DNA of 48,009 bases from Cystobacter ferrugineus (GCF_001887355.1 NZ_MPIN01000030.1:3989-51997); one strand, 5' to 3'. Shown: positions 26,695-36,877, counted from the first letter of the stretch. The notes: a model not told the origin generated them from the letters alone. Translations and numbers: made by a program.

Positions 26695-27803
26695 TGCAGG
26701 CCTTTCCGCTGGCTCCTCCGGTAGGTGGCCACCACCTCTGCGAGTGATTTGAAGTGACGCTTGCCTCCACCACGCCCTGGGGGCAGCCGGACGGGCTGAT
26801 GTCCCACCAGGATCTCCCGCAGCTTCCCAGGCTTCCTGCCCAATGGAACTGAGGCTCGCCACGTCAGCATCATCCGATGATGATCCGGCTCGACGAGTAG
26901 GGTGTCCAGAACAGGCTCTAGACTCTGGTCACGGTCATCAAACCGGAAAGTGATGGGAAACCGCAGCGTGGGTACACGCGCCACCAGCACACCGTTACGA
27001 GTCATACCCGTGCAACGGAAGGTCTCTCCTCCCTGAGGATAAGGAACCTGCTGGTCCACCGGGGCACAGAGGAAATACTGCGTATCGAAATCGCGTGGCA
27101 GAAAGGGGTAGTCCTCCTCCTGCCACCGCTGGTCATAGGTTCCGGCGTGGGCAATGCGTGGTTGCCAGCTCCGGCCGATCGGGCCGAATCCCATGGGCTG
27201 TGGAATGTCCTTCCAGCTGGAGAGGGGTTGACGGGGATCCTCCAAGTTCGGAAGAGGAGTTCCTTCTGTCGCCCGGGCATCGGGATTCTTGCGATAACCC
27301 ATCCCCACTGGGTTGCGAAGCTCGGCGCCCTGGTATCGCGGATCCGAATGGGTCAGATCCGTTCCCCCGAAGGCCCGCTCATAGACAAGGGGCATCTGGA
27401 CGAACGGTTCAGGTGGAGAGGGACTCAAGCCCAGCAAACCTCGCTCCCAGCGGCGATCTCCTGTAACCCGAATGGATTTGCGCAGCGCCTCGTACTCAAG
27501 CGTCACCACCCACGAATCGACAGGTCTGCCCGTGAGCGACACGGCCTGCCCCAAGACGAGGATGTCCGCTCGAGGTTTGAAAGGTGCGAAGTCACATTCG
27601 TATTGGAGGCTCGTCGTCCCGGGTTCACCCCGGTGGACGTCCGCGTAGACCAACGGGTCCTGCACCTCGGCCAGCCTCGCTCCTTCCCCGGTTCCGAGCG
27701 CGAATGTGCCTTTCACCACGACGACACACCTATCCTGGCCGAACTTGTCCGTGGCGACACAAAGGCCCGACGCCATCCCAGTCGTGTTGCTCCCTAACTG
27801 CAT
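26691..27803 (-). CDS. DUF2169 domain protein, T6SS effector adaptor candidate
   Basis: A 370-residue DUF2169 protein; such proteins are encoded beside DUF4150/PAAR-like effectors and are thought to help load them. Family segments are visible: VVVKGTFALGTGEGARLAEV near the N-terminus, then RPVDSWVVTLEYEALRKSI and MPLVYERAFGGTDLTHSDPR, and later GFGPIGRSWQPRIAHAGTYD. MQLGSNTTGMASG at 27803 is the natural start, with GGGGGGA just before it; a longer frame upstream is not coding-like. It is the first gene of the five-gene cassette. No VgrG or structural T6SS gene is in the window, so this is an orphan effector island. Confidence 0.88.
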   Translation of the reverse strand: MQLGSNTTGMASGLCVATDKFGQDRCVVVVKGTFALGTGEGARLAEVQDPLVYADVHRGEPGTTSLQYECDFAPFKPRADILVLGQAVSLTGRPVDSWVVTLEYEALRKSIRVTGDRRWERGLLGLSPSPPEPFVQMPLVYERAFGGTDLTHSDPRYQGAELRNPVGMGYRKNPDARATEGTPLPNLEDPRQPLSSWKDIPQPMGFGPIGRSWQPRIAHAGTYDQRWQEEDYPFLPRDFDTQYFLCAPVDQQVPYPQGGETFRCTGMTRNGVLVARVPTLRFPITFRFDDRDQSLEPVLDTLLVEPDHHRMMLTWRASVPLGRKPGKLREILVGHQPVRLPPGRGGGKRHFKSLAEVVATYRRSQRKGLQ

Positions 27804-27999
27804 GATTCCCCCCAGCGATGAAACGAGATGGCGGGAACAGCCTCCATCCCTCAGCGAGATGCTAACATGGAGCGCAAGTGCGCACTTCAACCAGCCACTG
27901 GTCGGAGGGAAGACGGCAGGACCTGCGGGGTGGGCAGGCAGCAGACGGGTGCTGGCGTATCTCACGATGTGAGGAGCCGGTCCGGTCCGGTCCGGCCAC

Positions 28000-28560
28000 C
28001 TATGGGAACGTCACGCCGTCGAGGGTCACACCCTCGTCTCCGACTTCTCCCGCCCACAGATTGTGCGTGAAGGTGCTTCGTGCCTCGCGCTCCGTCGCGA
28101 TCAGTTCGACCACGATGTGCCTCGACCTCCCTGGCGGGATGGGCTCCAGAGGGCCAGACCGTCAGCCCCTCGCGCCTCGCGCCCGCCAGGACCACCCCCG
28201 TGGGCGTCCAGGCCACCGTTCTCGCGTTGAACAGTTCCACCCCGTCCTCGTCCACCAGGACCAACAGTCCGGTAGCTGATGACCCTCCACGCGGGGAGGG
28301 AGTCTCCTGGACGTTGGATGACGCCCTCGAGCACCCGGGCAACAACGCCCGTCTCGCCGAGCCATCCGTTGACGATGAGGCCCGTGAGCCCACTGTGGCC
28401 GCTGCACTCGGCCTGAAGACGCGCCTTCTCCTCCCGGCATAGTTGGGCCGCGGCTCGCGACTGCTGCTCACCAAGCCGGAGGGAGTCCATGGTGCGCGCA
28501 TGGCGTAACACCTGCTCCCAGTACGGCGATTCGTGCCATGCCGGGTACCCTGCCCTGGCC
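28000..28560 (-). pseudogene. DUF2381-family gene, truncated and frameshifted
   Basis: Pieces of a DUF2381 (TIGR02268) protein, a family largely confined to myxobacteria and of unknown function, are found in order but in different frames: SGLTGLIVNGWLGETGVVAR, then LVDEDGVELFNARTVAWTP with TGVVLAGARREGLTVWPSG, then PIPPGRSRHIVVELIATERE with LDGVTFP and a stop at 28000. At least two frameshifts separate them (near 28268 and 28155). The N-terminal half with the signal peptide is missing. The fragment is wedged between the effector cassette and the end of cysI. Confidence 0.8.
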
Positions 28561-28566
28561 CGCGAC

Positions 28567-30246
28567 CTACCGGGAGGGGCTGGCGACGAGGCCCGAGCGC
28601 ACGGTGAAGTCACCGAAGCCTTCTCCCGGCTGCCTGTCCTTGGCGTACGCGGCGAACACCGGCTCGAGCGCCTCCAGCAGGCCCGCCTCGTCGATGTTCT
28701 CGCGGTACAGCCGGTTGAGGCGCTGCCCGCGCACGTCTCCGCCGAGGAAGAGGTTGTAGCGGCCCGGCGCCTTGCCCACGAGCGCGATCTCCGCGAGGTA
28801 GGGCCGGGCACACCCGTTCGGGCAGCCGGTGATGCGCAGGTGGATGTTGTCCTTCTCCAGCCCGTGCGCCGCCATGCGTACCTCCAGCAGGCCCACGAGG
28901 TCGGGCAGGTAGCGCTCGGCTTCCGCCATGGCCAGGGCGCACGTCGGCAGCGCCACGCAGGCGAGCGCGTTGCGGCGCAGGGGGCTCGCGCGCTGGTAGC
29001 CCGCGAGGCCATGCGCCTCCACCAGGGACTCGATGGCCGGCCGATCCTCGGAGGCGATGCCCGCGATGATGAGGTTCTGGTTGGGCGTGAGCCGGAAGTC
29101 ACCCCGGTGCACCCGGGCGATCTCCCGCAGGCCCGTCAGGTGCTTGCTCCCGTCGCGGTCCGCCACCCGGCCGCTCTCGATGAAGAGCGTGAGGTTCCAC
29201 TTGCCGTCGTACCCCTCCGTCCAGCCGAAGCGGTCCCCGTTGTGGTCGAACTTGAAGGGGCGCGCGGGCTCCAGCTTGAAGCCGAGCCGCTGCTCCAGCT
29301 CGCCCACGAACCAGGCGATGCCGCGATCCTCGATGGTGTACTTGAGTCGCGCGTGCTTGCGGTTGGTCCGGTCCCCGTAGTCACGCTGGACCTTCACCAC
29401 GTTCTCGGCCACCACGAGCAGGCGCTCGGGCGGGACGAAGCCAATCACGTCCGCGAGCCGGGGGAAGGTCGCGTTGTCGCCGTGCGTGGCGCCCATGCCG
29501 CCGCCCACCACGACGTTGAAGCCCACCAGCTCCCCGGCCTCCAGGATGGCGATGAAGCCCAGGTCCTGGGAGAAGACGTCCACGTCGTTGAGGGGCGGGA
29601 CCACGACGGCCGTCTTGAACTTGCGCGGCAGATAGGTCGAGCCGTAGATGGGCTCCTCCTCGCCGCCCGCGACCTTCTCCTCGTCCAGCCAGATCTCGTA
29701 GTAGGCGCGCGTCTTGGGCAGCATGTGCTCGGAGAGGCGCTGGGTCCACTGCTGCACCAGCGCGTGCGCGCGCGAGTCCACCGGATTGGGATTGCACATC
29801 ACGTTGCGGTTGACGTCGCCGCAGGCGGCGATGGTGTCGAGCAGCGTGGCTTTCATGGCCGCGATGGTGGGCTTGAGATCGCCCTTGAGCACGCCGTGGA
29901 GCTGGAACGCCTGACGCGTGGTCATCCGCAGCGTCCCGTTGGCATGGGTGCGCGCCAGCTCGTCCAGGACGAGCCACTGCTTGGGGGTGCACACCCCGCC
30001 GGGCAGTCGGGTGCGGAGCATGAAGCTGTAGGCGGGCTCCAGCTTCTGCTGCCGGCGCTCCTCGCGGATGTCCCGGTCGTCCTGCTGGTAGCTGCCGTGG
30101 AACTTGATGAGCTGGGTGTCGGCCGGAGCGATGGCACCGGTGAGCGGATCGGCCAGGCTCTCCGCCAGCGTGCCGCGCAGGTGGCGGCTGCGCGCCTTGA
30201 TGTGCTCCACCTCGCTCAGGGGAGCATTCGTCGGGTTCTTGCTCAT
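28567..30246 (-). CDS. cysI: Assimilatory sulfite reductase hemoprotein subunit
   Basis: Siroheme and [4Fe-4S] subunit that reduces sulfite to sulfide. Cluster/heme cysteines are at 430, 436, 475 and 479 in [19 protein letters not shown] and [20 protein letters not shown], close to their E. coli positions. The substrate-binding motif [10 protein letters not shown] is near residue 110 and [15 protein letters not shown] near 140-155. The 559 residues are near the normal ~570. It is the last gene of the sulfate-assimilation operon, 14 bases after cysJ, with GGGAAGG upstream of the ATG. Reduced flavoprotein CysJ, encoded upstream, is the electron donor. Confidence 0.97.
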   Translation of the reverse strand: MSKNPTNAPLSEVEHIKARSRHLRGTLAESLADPLTGAIAPADTQLIKFHGSYQQDDRDIREERRQQKLEPAYSFMLRTRLPGGVCTPKQWLVLDELARTHANGTLRMTTRQAFQLHGVLKGDLKPTIAAMKATLLDTIAACGDVNRNVMCNPNPVDSRAHALVQQWTQRLSEHMLPKTRAYYEIWLDEEKVAGGEEEPIYGSTYLPRKFKTAVVVPPLNDVDVFSQDLGFIAILEAGELVGFNVVVGGGMGATHGDNATFPRLADVIGFVPPERLLVVAENVVKVQRDYGDRTNRKHARLKYTIEDRGIAWFVGELEQRLGFKLEPARPFKFDHNGDRFGWTEGYDGKWNLTLFIESGRVADRDGSKHLTGLREIARVHRGDFRLTPNQNLIIAGIASEDRPAIESLVEAHGLAGYQRASPLRRNALACVALPTCALAMAEAERYLPDLVGLLEVRMAAHGLEKDNIHLRITGCPNGCARPYLAEIALVGKAPGRYNLFLGGDVRGQRLNRLYRENIDEAGLLEALEPVFAAYAKDRQPGEGFGDFTVRSGLVASPSR

Positions 30247-30260
30247 GGGATGACCTTCCC

Positions 30261-32084
30261 TCAGTAGACGTCGCGCAGGTAGCGCTGCTGCTCGCGCAGG
30301 GTTTCGAGATGGGCCCGGGCTTCCTCGCGGCTCTTGCCGCCATGGGCCACGTAGATGTCGATCAACGCCTCATGGACGTCCGGGGCCATGCGCTGGGCCT
30401 CGCCGCAGACGTAGATCGAAGCGCCGCCTTCCAGCCAGGCATGGACGTCGCGCCCCTTCTCGCGCAGGCGGTGCTGGACGTAGACCTTCTGGCCCTGATC
30501 CCGCGAGAACGCCACGTCCAGGCGGTGCAGCACGCCCTTCTTCACCGCCTCCTGCCACTCCACCTGGTAGAGGAACTGGCTGCGGAAGTGCTGCTCGCCG
30601 AAGAAGAGCCAGTTGCGGCCGCTCGCTCCGGTCTCGGCCCGCTCCTGCACGAAGGCGCGGAACGGCGCCACGCCCGTGCCCGGGCCAATCATCAGGATGT
30701 CCCGCGAGGGATCCGCCGGCAGGCGGAAGCGCTCGTTGGACTCGATGAACACCTCCACCAGATCCTTCTCCGCCGTGCGCGTCGAGAGATAGGAGGAGGC
30801 GGCGCCGAAGTGCCGGGTGCCGAAGGCCTCGTAGTCCACCCGGGCCACCGTCAGGTGCACCTCGTCCCCCACCCGCTTCTGGCTGGAGGCGATGGAGTAG
30901 AGCCGCGGCGTCAGGCGGCGCAGCGCGCCCACCAGATCCTTCGCGCTCCACTCCGCGGGATGGGACCGGAGCAGATCGATCACCTGATGGCTGTCGAGCA
31001 ACTTCCGCAGGCCCGCGGCGTTCTCGGGGGCGATCAGCCGCTCGAGCTCCTTGTCTCCGGAGCGCGAGGCATGGCTCGTCAGGAAGGGCCGGCTCAGGCG
31101 GGTGATCTCCAGCCCCTCGGACAACCAGCGGTGCAGTGGCAGCACGCGGCCGTCACGCGACACCTCGGTGGCGCCGTCGAGCTTCAGCGTGGAGAGCACC
31201 GCGTCCACCAGCTCGGGGGGATTGCGCGGCACCACCCCGAGCGCGTCTCCTGGCTCGTAGCGCAGGCCCGAGCCCTCGAGCGACAGCTCCACGTGGCGCA
31301 CGTCCTTGAGGGCGTCGCGGCCGGTGATGCGCTGGTTGGCCAGCACCTGGGCGGGATAGGGATTCTCCCGGCTGAAGGTGGGCGCCACGGACGCGGTGGG
31401 CAGTTGCGTGACGGTGGCGACGGGAGAACCCAGCTCCGTGCGCGCGCGCTCCAGGGCCTGTCCCAGCCACGGCTCGGCCACCGGCTCGAAGTCCACGTCG
31501 CAGTCGGCGCGCGAGAACAGCCGCGCGGCGCCCAACTGCGCGAAGCGCTCGTCGAGCACGCGGCCGACCTCGCAGAACTTGGGGTAGCTCGAGTCCCCGA
31601 GCGACAGCACCGAGAACTGGAGCTGGTTGAGCGCCGGGGCGCGCTTGCTCAGCACGAACTCGAAGAAGCCGCGCGCGTCATCCGGGGGATCGCCATCCCC
31701 CTGGGTGCTGATGACCACGTACAACACCCGCTCGTTCTTCAGCTCGCGCGTGGGGTACTCCCCGGCGCGGAAGACACGCACGGCGACCCCGGCGGACTCC
31801 AGGCGCTGCTTGAGGCGCTCGGCCAGGAGCCGGCTGTTGCCCGTCTGGGTGCCGTAGACCACCGTCACCGGCGTCTGGGGCGTGGCCTGGGGCACGGCCG
31901 TCGGCTGGAACTGGGGCGCGGATACCGGCAGCGACCGGGCGGCGAGCCCGGCGAAGTACCCGCTCAACCAGTTGAGCGACGAGGCATCGAGCCCCTCGAC
32001 GAGGCGCTGGAGCTGCGCGCCCTTGTCCGCGCCCAGTGGCGTGGCCAGGACGGCGATGGAGGCTGCATTCACGGAGGCACTCAA
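30261..32084 (-). CDS. cysJ: Assimilatory sulfite reductase flavoprotein subunit, TTG start
   Basis: Transfers electrons from NADPH via FAD and FMN to CysI. An N-terminal segment of ~75 residues precedes the flavodoxin domain ([35 protein letters not shown]). The FAD domain ([20 protein letters not shown]) and NADPH domain ([40 protein letters not shown]) follow, ending in the conserved YLRDVY. The start is assigned to TTG at 32084: it overlaps the cysN stop as TTGA and has AGGAG 8 bases upstream; no ATG is available before the flavodoxin domain in a coding context. 607 residues, normal for the family. Confidence 0.94.
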   Translation of the reverse strand: MSASVNAASIAVLATPLGADKGAQLQRLVEGLDASSLNWLSGYFAGLAARSLPVSAPQFQPTAVPQATPQTPVTVVYGTQTGNSRLLAERLKQRLESAGVAVRVFRAGEYPTRELKNERVLYVVISTQGDGDPPDDARGFFEFVLSKRAPALNQLQFSVLSLGDSSYPKFCEVGRVLDERFAQLGAARLFSRADCDVDFEPVAEPWLGQALERARTELGSPVATVTQLPTASVAPTFSRENPYPAQVLANQRITGRDALKDVRHVELSLEGSGLRYEPGDALGVVPRNPPELVDAVLSTLKLDGATEVSRDGRVLPLHRWLSEGLEITRLSRPFLTSHASRSGDKELERLIAPENAAGLRKLLDSHQVIDLLRSHPAEWSAKDLVGALRRLTPRLYSIASSQKRVGDEVHLTVARVDYEAFGTRHFGAASSYLSTRTAEKDLVEVFIESNERFRLPADPSRDILMIGPGTGVAPFRAFVQERAETGASGRNWLFFGEQHFRSQFLYQVEWQEAVKKGVLHRLDVAFSRDQGQKVYVQHRLREKGRDVHAWLEGGASIYVCGEAQRMAPDVHEALIDIYVAHGGKSREEARAHLETLREQQRYLRDVY

Positions 32085-33739
32085 GGCGTCTTCTCCTGCG
32101 CGTCGAGGACGCGCTTGACCTGCGTGTCCACGTCCTCCGAGGGCTCCAACTCGAGCCAGGGGACGCCGGCGCCACGAAGCTGTTCCCTCAAGACCAGACG
32201 CGCCTGGGGAACCGGGGTGTAGAGGATGGCGAGCAGGCCCGCCTCCGCCAGCGCGAGGGCGTTCTCCGCGTCCCCGCGCACGGTGGCGGCGTGCCGGCCC
32301 AGATCGAAGAGGGCACGCTCCAGACGGAGCGCGGCGTCCCGCACCTCGGGCGTGCCCGTGAGCAGCAGCACCGCTCCGGACTGGCCCAGACGCTCGCGAC
32401 GCTCGCTGGCGGTGACGAGGGAGCGCGCTTCCCCGGCCCCCTGCCCGCCCGCGCCGCCGAGGATCATCCCCGCGGCGACCGTGTCGTTGGTGAGCGGATC
32501 CACGACGATGAAGGCCCCGGTGCGGCGGTTGTCCCGGTAGGGATCGCACACCACCGGCCGCTTGCAGACGAGCCGCACCTTGGCGATGTCATTGAGCCCG
32601 AGCGTCGGAGCGGGCTGCTCGGACAGGTCCTCCAGCTCCTTGCGCCAGAGCACCTGCTCGATGTGGGCGGGGACGTACTTGGAGGTGTGCTTCACGAGGT
32701 AGCGGCGCGAGGTGTCCAGGCGCTCCTCGCCGAACCAGACCAGCATGGCCTCCATGTCCTGGAGCACCCGCGGTGGCTGCTCGGCGTGGGCGATCTGGTC
32801 TCCCCGGCTGATGTCCACCTCGTCCGTCAGGCGCAGCGTCACCGAGGCGGGCGCGCTGGCCTCCTCCAGGCGGCCGTCGAAGGTGTCGATGGACGCGATG
32901 TGCGTGCGCCGCTTCGAGGGATACACGACGACCTCGTCCCCCAGGCGCACCTTGCCGGAGACGATCTGCCCGGCGAAGCCGCGGTAGTCCAGGTCCGGCC
33001 GCAGCACGTACTGCACGGGGAAGCGGAAGGCCGCGTCCTCCTGCCGGCGCTCGTGCGGCAGCGTCTCCAGCCACCCGAGCAGCGTCTCGCCATCGTGCCA
33101 GGGGGTGCGGGCGCTCGGCTGGGTGATGTTGTCACCCGTGCGCGCGCTGATGGGGAAGAAGCGCACCTGCTCGAAGCCGAGCGTGCGGGCGAAGGCCTCG
33201 AACTCCGTGGACAGGCGCTCGTACACCGCCTGATCGAAGTCCATCAGGTCCATCTTGTTGATGGCCACCGCCAGGTAGGGAATGCCCAGCAGCGAGGCGA
33301 TGTACGCGTGCCGCCGCGTCTGCGGGAGGATGCCCAGGCGCGCGTCCACCAGGATGACGGCCGCGTCGGCCGTGGAGGCCCCGGTGGCCATGTTGCGCGT
33401 GTACTGGAGGTGTCCCGGCGTGTCCGCGACGATCACCTTGCGCCGCTTCGTGGAGAAGTAGCGATAGGCCACATCGATGGTGATGCCCTGCTCGCGCTCG
33501 GCGCGCAGGCCGTCGGTGAAGAGCGAGAAGTCGATCTCCCCACCCGCGCTCGCGCGCTTCACCGCCGCCACCTGATCCTCGAAGAGCCCGTTGCACTCGT
33601 AGAGCAGCCGGCCAATGAGCGTGGACTTGCCGTCGTCCACCGAGCCCACCACCGCCAGGCGCAACAATTCCTTCTCGGCGTGCTCGGCGAGGAAGCCCTG
33701 GACGTCCGTCCTACCTTGAACCTGCGTCTCGGCGGTCAT
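32081..33739 (-). CDS. cysN: Sulfate adenylyltransferase GTPase subunit with decayed APS-kinase domain
   Basis: With CysD makes adenosine 5'-phosphosulfate (APS) from ATP and sulfate, driven by GTP hydrolysis. The GTPase domain has Walker A GSVDDGKST (about 32-40), DTPGH and NKMD; two beta-barrel domains follow to ~430. Beyond them lies a 109-residue tail (444-552) that still reads like an APS kinase (RRERLGQSGAVLLLTG, LERALFDLGRHAATVRGD, AEAGLLAILYTPVPQARL). The P-loop position reads GTPEVRDAA instead of GLSGAGKST, and the domain is about 70 residues short. Kinase activity is therefore not expected. ATG follows the cysD stop by one base. Confidence 0.95.
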   Translation of the reverse strand: MTAETQVQGRTDVQGFLAEHAEKELLRLAVVGSVDDGKSTLIGRLLYECNGLFEDQVAAVKRASAGGEIDFSLFTDGLRAEREQGITIDVAYRYFSTKRRKVIVADTPGHLQYTRNMATGASTADAAVILVDARLGILPQTRRHAYIASLLGIPYLAVAINKMDLMDFDQAVYERLSTEFEAFARTLGFEQVRFFPISARTGDNITQPSARTPWHDGETLLGWLETLPHERRQEDAAFRFPVQYVLRPDLDYRGFAGQIVSGKVRLGDEVVVYPSKRRTHIASIDTFDGRLEEASAPASVTLRLTDEVDISRGDQIAHAEQPPRVLQDMEAMLVWFGEERLDTSRRYLVKHTSKYVPAHIEQVLWRKELEDLSEQPAPTLGLNDIAKVRLVCKRPVVCDPYRDNRRTGAFIVVDPLTNDTVAAGMILGGAGGQGAGEARSLVTASERRERLGQSGAVLLLTGTPEVRDAALRLERALFDLGRHAATVRGDAENALALAEAGLLAILYTPVPQARLVLREQLRGAGVPWLELEPSEDVDTQVKRVLDAQEKTP

Positions 33740-33740
33740 C

Positions 33741-34658
33741 TTAGAAATACCCCTCGCGCTTCTTGAGCTCCATCGAGCCTTCCTCGTCGTGATCGATGAG
33801 CCGGCCCTGCCGCTCGGACACGCGGGACTCCACCATCTCGGTGATGATGTCCTCGACGGACGCCGCCGAGGACTCCACGGCGCCGCTGAGCGGATAGCAG
33901 CCCAGGGTGCGGAAGCGCACCCGCTTGAGCACGGGCTTCTCGCCCGGCCGCAGCCGCATGCGCTCGTCATCGACCATGATCCACTGGCCGTTGCGGCTCA
34001 CCACCGGGCGCTCGGCGGCGAAGTACAGCGGCACCACGGGAATGCGCTCCTTGAGGATGTAGTGCCACACGTCCAGCTCGGTCCAGTTGGAGAGCGGGAA
34101 GACGCGCATGCTCTCACCCGCGTCGATGCGGCCGTTGTAGAGGTTCCACAGCTCGGGCCGCTGCTTGCGCGGCTCCCACTGCCCGTGCCGGTCACGGAAG
34201 GAATACACGCGCTCCTTGGCCCGGGACTTCTCCTCGTCGCGGCGGGCACCACCGAAGGCCGCGTCGAAGCCATGCAGCGCGAGCGCCTCGAGCAGCGACT
34301 GCGTCTTCATGGCGTGCGTGTACTTCTGGCTGCCATGGTCGAAGGGGTTGATGCCCTCGGCGAGCGCCTTCTTGTTCTGGTGCACCAGGAGGTTCAGCCC
34401 GTGGCGCGCCGTGAACTCGTCCCGGAACCTGTACATCTCCCGGAACTTCCACGTGGTGTCCACATGGAGCAGGGGAAACGGCAGGGGCGCCGGATGGAAC
34501 GCCTTGCGCGCCAGGTGCAGCAGCACCTGCGAGTCCTTGCCAATGCTGTAGAGCATCACCGGGCGGGCGAACTCCGCCGCCGTCTCCCGGAGGATGTGGA
34601 TGCTCTCCGCCTCGAGTACCGCGAGGTGCGAGTGCCTCGCCGCCAACGTCTCACTCAT
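33741..34658 (-). CDS. cysD: Sulfate adenylyltransferase subunit 2
   Basis: Catalytic ATP-sulfurylase subunit, partner of CysN. PP-loop ATP pyrophosphatase motif [18 protein letters not shown] begins at about residue 37. The middle holds [20 protein letters not shown], and [20 protein letters not shown] is the usual family block. The 305 residues match the family. The ATG lies within the last 8 bases of cobA, indicating translational coupling; it is one base from cysN downstream. Confidence 0.97.
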   Translation of the reverse strand: MSETLAARHSHLAVLEAESIHILRETAAEFARPVMLYSIGKDSQVLLHLARKAFHPAPLPFPLLHVDTTWKFREMYRFRDEFTARHGLNLLVHQNKKALAEGINPFDHGSQKYTHAMKTQSLLEALALHGFDAAFGGARRDEEKSRAKERVYSFRDRHGQWEPRKQRPELWNLYNGRIDAGESMRVFPLSNWTELDVWHYILKERIPVVPLYFAAERPVVSRNGQWIMVDDERMRLRPGEKPVLKRVRFRTLGCYPLSGAVESSAASVEDIITEMVESRVSERQGRLIDHDEEGSMELKKREGYF

Positions 34659-35451
34659 GTCCCGCCTCGACCTTGAGAAATTGCTCCGGCCCGGCCACGC
34701 CCGGCCGCGTCCTGGCCAGCGTGGGCAGTTGGGCCCGGAGGGAAACGACCTCGCCCACCACCAGCAGGGCGGGAGAACCCACGGCCTCCTCCCGGGCCCG
34801 CGCGGCGATGGACGCCAGCGGCGCCTCGATGACGCGCTGGTGCGCCCAGGTACCCGCCTCCACGATCGCCGCCGGGGTGGACGGAGCGCGGCCCGCGGCG
34901 ATGAGCGCGAGCGTCACCTCCTCCAGCCGGCGGCCCGCCATGAAGAGCACCAGCGTCTCCGCGCCCGCCAGGTGCGCCCAGTCCGGCGCCTGGCCCGTGC
35001 GGTGCGCGGTGGCGAACGTCACCGAGCCCGACACGCCCCGGTGGGTGACGGGAATCGCCGCCGCCGCCGGTGCCGCCAGGCCACTGGAGACTCCCGGGAC
35101 GACCTCATAGGCGATGCCCGCCGCCTCCAGCGCGAGCGCCTCCTCCCCACCCCGGCCGAACACGAAGGGGTCTCCCCCCTTGAGCCGCACCACCGTCCGG
35201 CCCAGCCGGGCCTGGGCGATGAGCAGCGTGTGGATCTCCTCCTGCGCCACCGACTCGCCCCCGCCCTCCTTGCCCACGAACACCAGCCGCGCGTGGGGCC
35301 GGGTATGCGTGAGGACCTCCGGGTGGATGAGGCGGTCGTACACCACCGTGTCCGCGCTCGCGAGCAGCCGGGCCGCGCGCAGCGTGAGCAGGCCGGGATC
35401 TCCCGGGCCCGCCCCCACCAGGTACACGATGCCCTCGACGTGTTGACTCAT
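34651..35451 (-). CDS. cobA: Uroporphyrinogen-III C-methyltransferase (SUMT)
   Basis: Adds two methyl groups to uroporphyrinogen III to give precorrin-2, the first step toward siroheme, which CysI needs. SAM-binding start [19 protein letters not shown], then [20 protein letters not shown] and [20 protein letters not shown], all family hallmarks; [10 protein letters not shown] and ETLVLFMAG complete the fold. About 266 residues, the normal single-domain size. The ATG overlaps the stop of the upstream gene by four bases (ATGA). It corresponds to the C-terminal half of CysG in enterobacteria. Confidence 0.95.
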   Translation of the reverse strand: MSQHVEGIVYLVGAGPGDPGLLTLRAARLLASADTVVYDRLIHPEVLTHTRPHARLVFVGKEGGGESVAQEEIHTLLIAQARLGRTVVRLKGGDPFVFGRGGEEALALEAAGIAYEVVPGVSSGLAAPAAAAIPVTHRGVSGSVTFATAHRTGQAPDWAHLAGAETLVLFMAGRRLEEVTLALIAAGRAPSTPAAIVEAGTWAHQRVIEAPLASIAARAREEAVGSPALLVVGEVVSLRAQLPTLARTRPGVAGPEQFLKVEAGHE

Positions 35452-36089
35452 GTCGTCTCTCCAAAAGTCTCGAGCGCGGCGCGAACCCGGGCCCAGGCTT
35501 CCCGGCTCCGTCCGCGCATCAACAACTCTCCCGCCTCGCCCTCCACCAGGTGCTTGAGCAGCCGCATCCGCGCGGGCCCCTGTGGCAGCCGCCTGCGCAG
35601 CCACCCCGTCAGCCGCGCGAGCCGCACGTGCCCGGGCTGCACCTGATCCAGGAACCGCTTGCGCAGCAGCCGCGCCAGCGCGGGCGCCTGGCCCGAGGTG
35701 GACACCGCCACGACGATGGGACCGCGCCGGCCCACCGATGGCAGCGTGAAGTCACACAGCTCCGGCACGTCCGCCGTGTTGAGCCACACGCCGCTCGCAC
35801 GGGCCTCCGCCGCCACCGCCTCGCTCACCCGCGAGTCATCCGTGGCCACGAACACCAGTTCCTGCCCCCGGGTGTCGCCGGGCCGCCAGACGCGCTCGAG
35901 CAACTCCAGACGGCCCGCGGCCGCGAGCTGGCGGATGCCGCTGCCCACCACCGGAGCCACCACGCGCAACCGGGCTCCCGCCTCCACGAGCTGCCGGCTC
36001 CGCTCCTCGGCGATGGTGCCGGCTCCGACCAGAAGCACCCGCCGGCCCTCCAGACGAAGGCAGACGGGAAAGTCCACGGGCGTGCTCAT
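35448..36089 (-). CDS. Precorrin-2 dehydrogenase / siroheme synthase N-terminal-type protein
   Basis: Converts precorrin-2 to sirohydrochlorin with NAD and may insert iron, finishing siroheme. Residues 1-110 form a Rossmann domain (FPVCLRLEGRRVLLVGAGTI with the nucleotide-binding GAG, then ELVFVATDDSRVSEAVAAEA). GVWLNTADVPELCDFTLPSV is the family's conserved catalytic block. The C-terminal ~70 residues (PALARLLRKRFLDQV onward) are the dimerisation part. The start at MSTPVDFPV is chosen over a 29-residue longer frame because it begins just before the Rossmann fold. It follows cysH by 35 bases and overlaps cobA. Confidence 0.92.
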   Translation of the reverse strand: MSTPVDFPVCLRLEGRRVLLVGAGTIAEERSRQLVEAGARLRVVAPVVGSGIRQLAAAGRLELLERVWRPGDTRGQELVFVATDDSRVSEAVAAEARASGVWLNTADVPELCDFTLPSVGRRGPIVVAVSTSGQAPALARLLRKRFLDQVQPGHVRLARLTGWLRRRLPQGPARMRLLKHLVEGEAGELLMRGRSREAWARVRAALETFGETT

Positions 36090-36124
36090 GAGACCATCAC
36101 TCGGAGCTGGATTCTGGAGTTCAT

Positions 36125-36862
36125 TCAGCGCTTCACGTGCAGACCGCACTCGCGGTTGTCGGGCGACTCCCACCACCAGCGGCCCGCACGCTCGTCCTCA
36201 TACGGCTTCACCGCGCGCGTACAGGGCGCGCAGCCGATGGAAGGGTAGCCGCGATCATGCAACGCGTTGTAGGGCACCCCATGGGCCTTGATGTACGCCC
36301 ACACTTCCCGGGACGTCCACCGAGCGAGCGGGTTCACCTTGAGCAGGCCATGCGTCACGTCCGCCTCGATCGCCTGGACCTCCGTGCGCGTGACGGACTG
36401 CTCGCGCCGCAACCCCGTCACCCACGCCTCCCGTCCCGCCAACGCGCGCTTGAGCGGCTCCACCTTGCGGATGCCGCAACACTCCTTGCGCTCCTCGATG
36501 CTCTGCTTGAACGAGAAGTACCCCTTGGTGGACTCCAGCGCCTCCACCCGCGCGCGCTCGGGGAAGAACGTCTCGATCTCCACGCCATAGCGGCGGCGCA
36601 CCACGTCCATCACCTCGTAGGTCTCCGGCGGCAGCCGTCCCGTATCCAGCGAGAACAGGCGCACGCTCGGTGCGTGGGCACGCGCCAGATCGATGAGGAC
36701 CATGTCCTCCGCGCCAAAGCTCGAGGCAATGGCCGCGCGAGCACCGAACCGCCGCTCCACCCACGCGAGTACCCGCTCGGCGGGGGCGTCGAGCAACTCC
36801 TCGGAGGTGGCGCGCAGTTCCTCGGGCGAGAACGCGGGCGATGACAAGGAAGACGCGGACAT
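36125..36862 (-). CDS. cysH: Fe-S type adenylylsulfate (APS/PAPS) reductase
   Basis: Reduces activated sulfate to sulfite using thioredoxin. The PP-loop-like N-terminal region has SSFGAEDMVLIDLARAHAP and LFSLDTGRLPPETYEVMD. Cys128-Cys129 (KECCGIRKVEPLKRAL) and Cys211/Cys214 (GCAPCTRAV) are the four [4Fe-4S] ligands that mark APS reductases, as opposed to cluster-free PAPS reductases. The catalytic Cys239 is in ECGLH near the C-terminus. 245 residues. It is the first gene of the operon, preceded by a leader whose intrinsic terminator ends about 15 bases before the ATG. Confidence 0.96.
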   Translation of the reverse strand: MSASSLSSPAFSPEELRATSEELLDAPAERVLAWVERRFGARAAIASSFGAEDMVLIDLARAHAPSVRLFSLDTGRLPPETYEVMDVVRRRYGVEIETFFPERARVEALESTKGYFSFKQSIEERKECCGIRKVEPLKRALAGREAWVTGLRREQSVTRTEVQAIEADVTHGLLKVNPLARWTSREVWAYIKAHGVPYNALHDRGYPSIGCAPCTRAVKPYEDERAGRWWWESPDNRECGLHVKR

Positions 36863-36877
36863 GGCAGACCCCGACGG

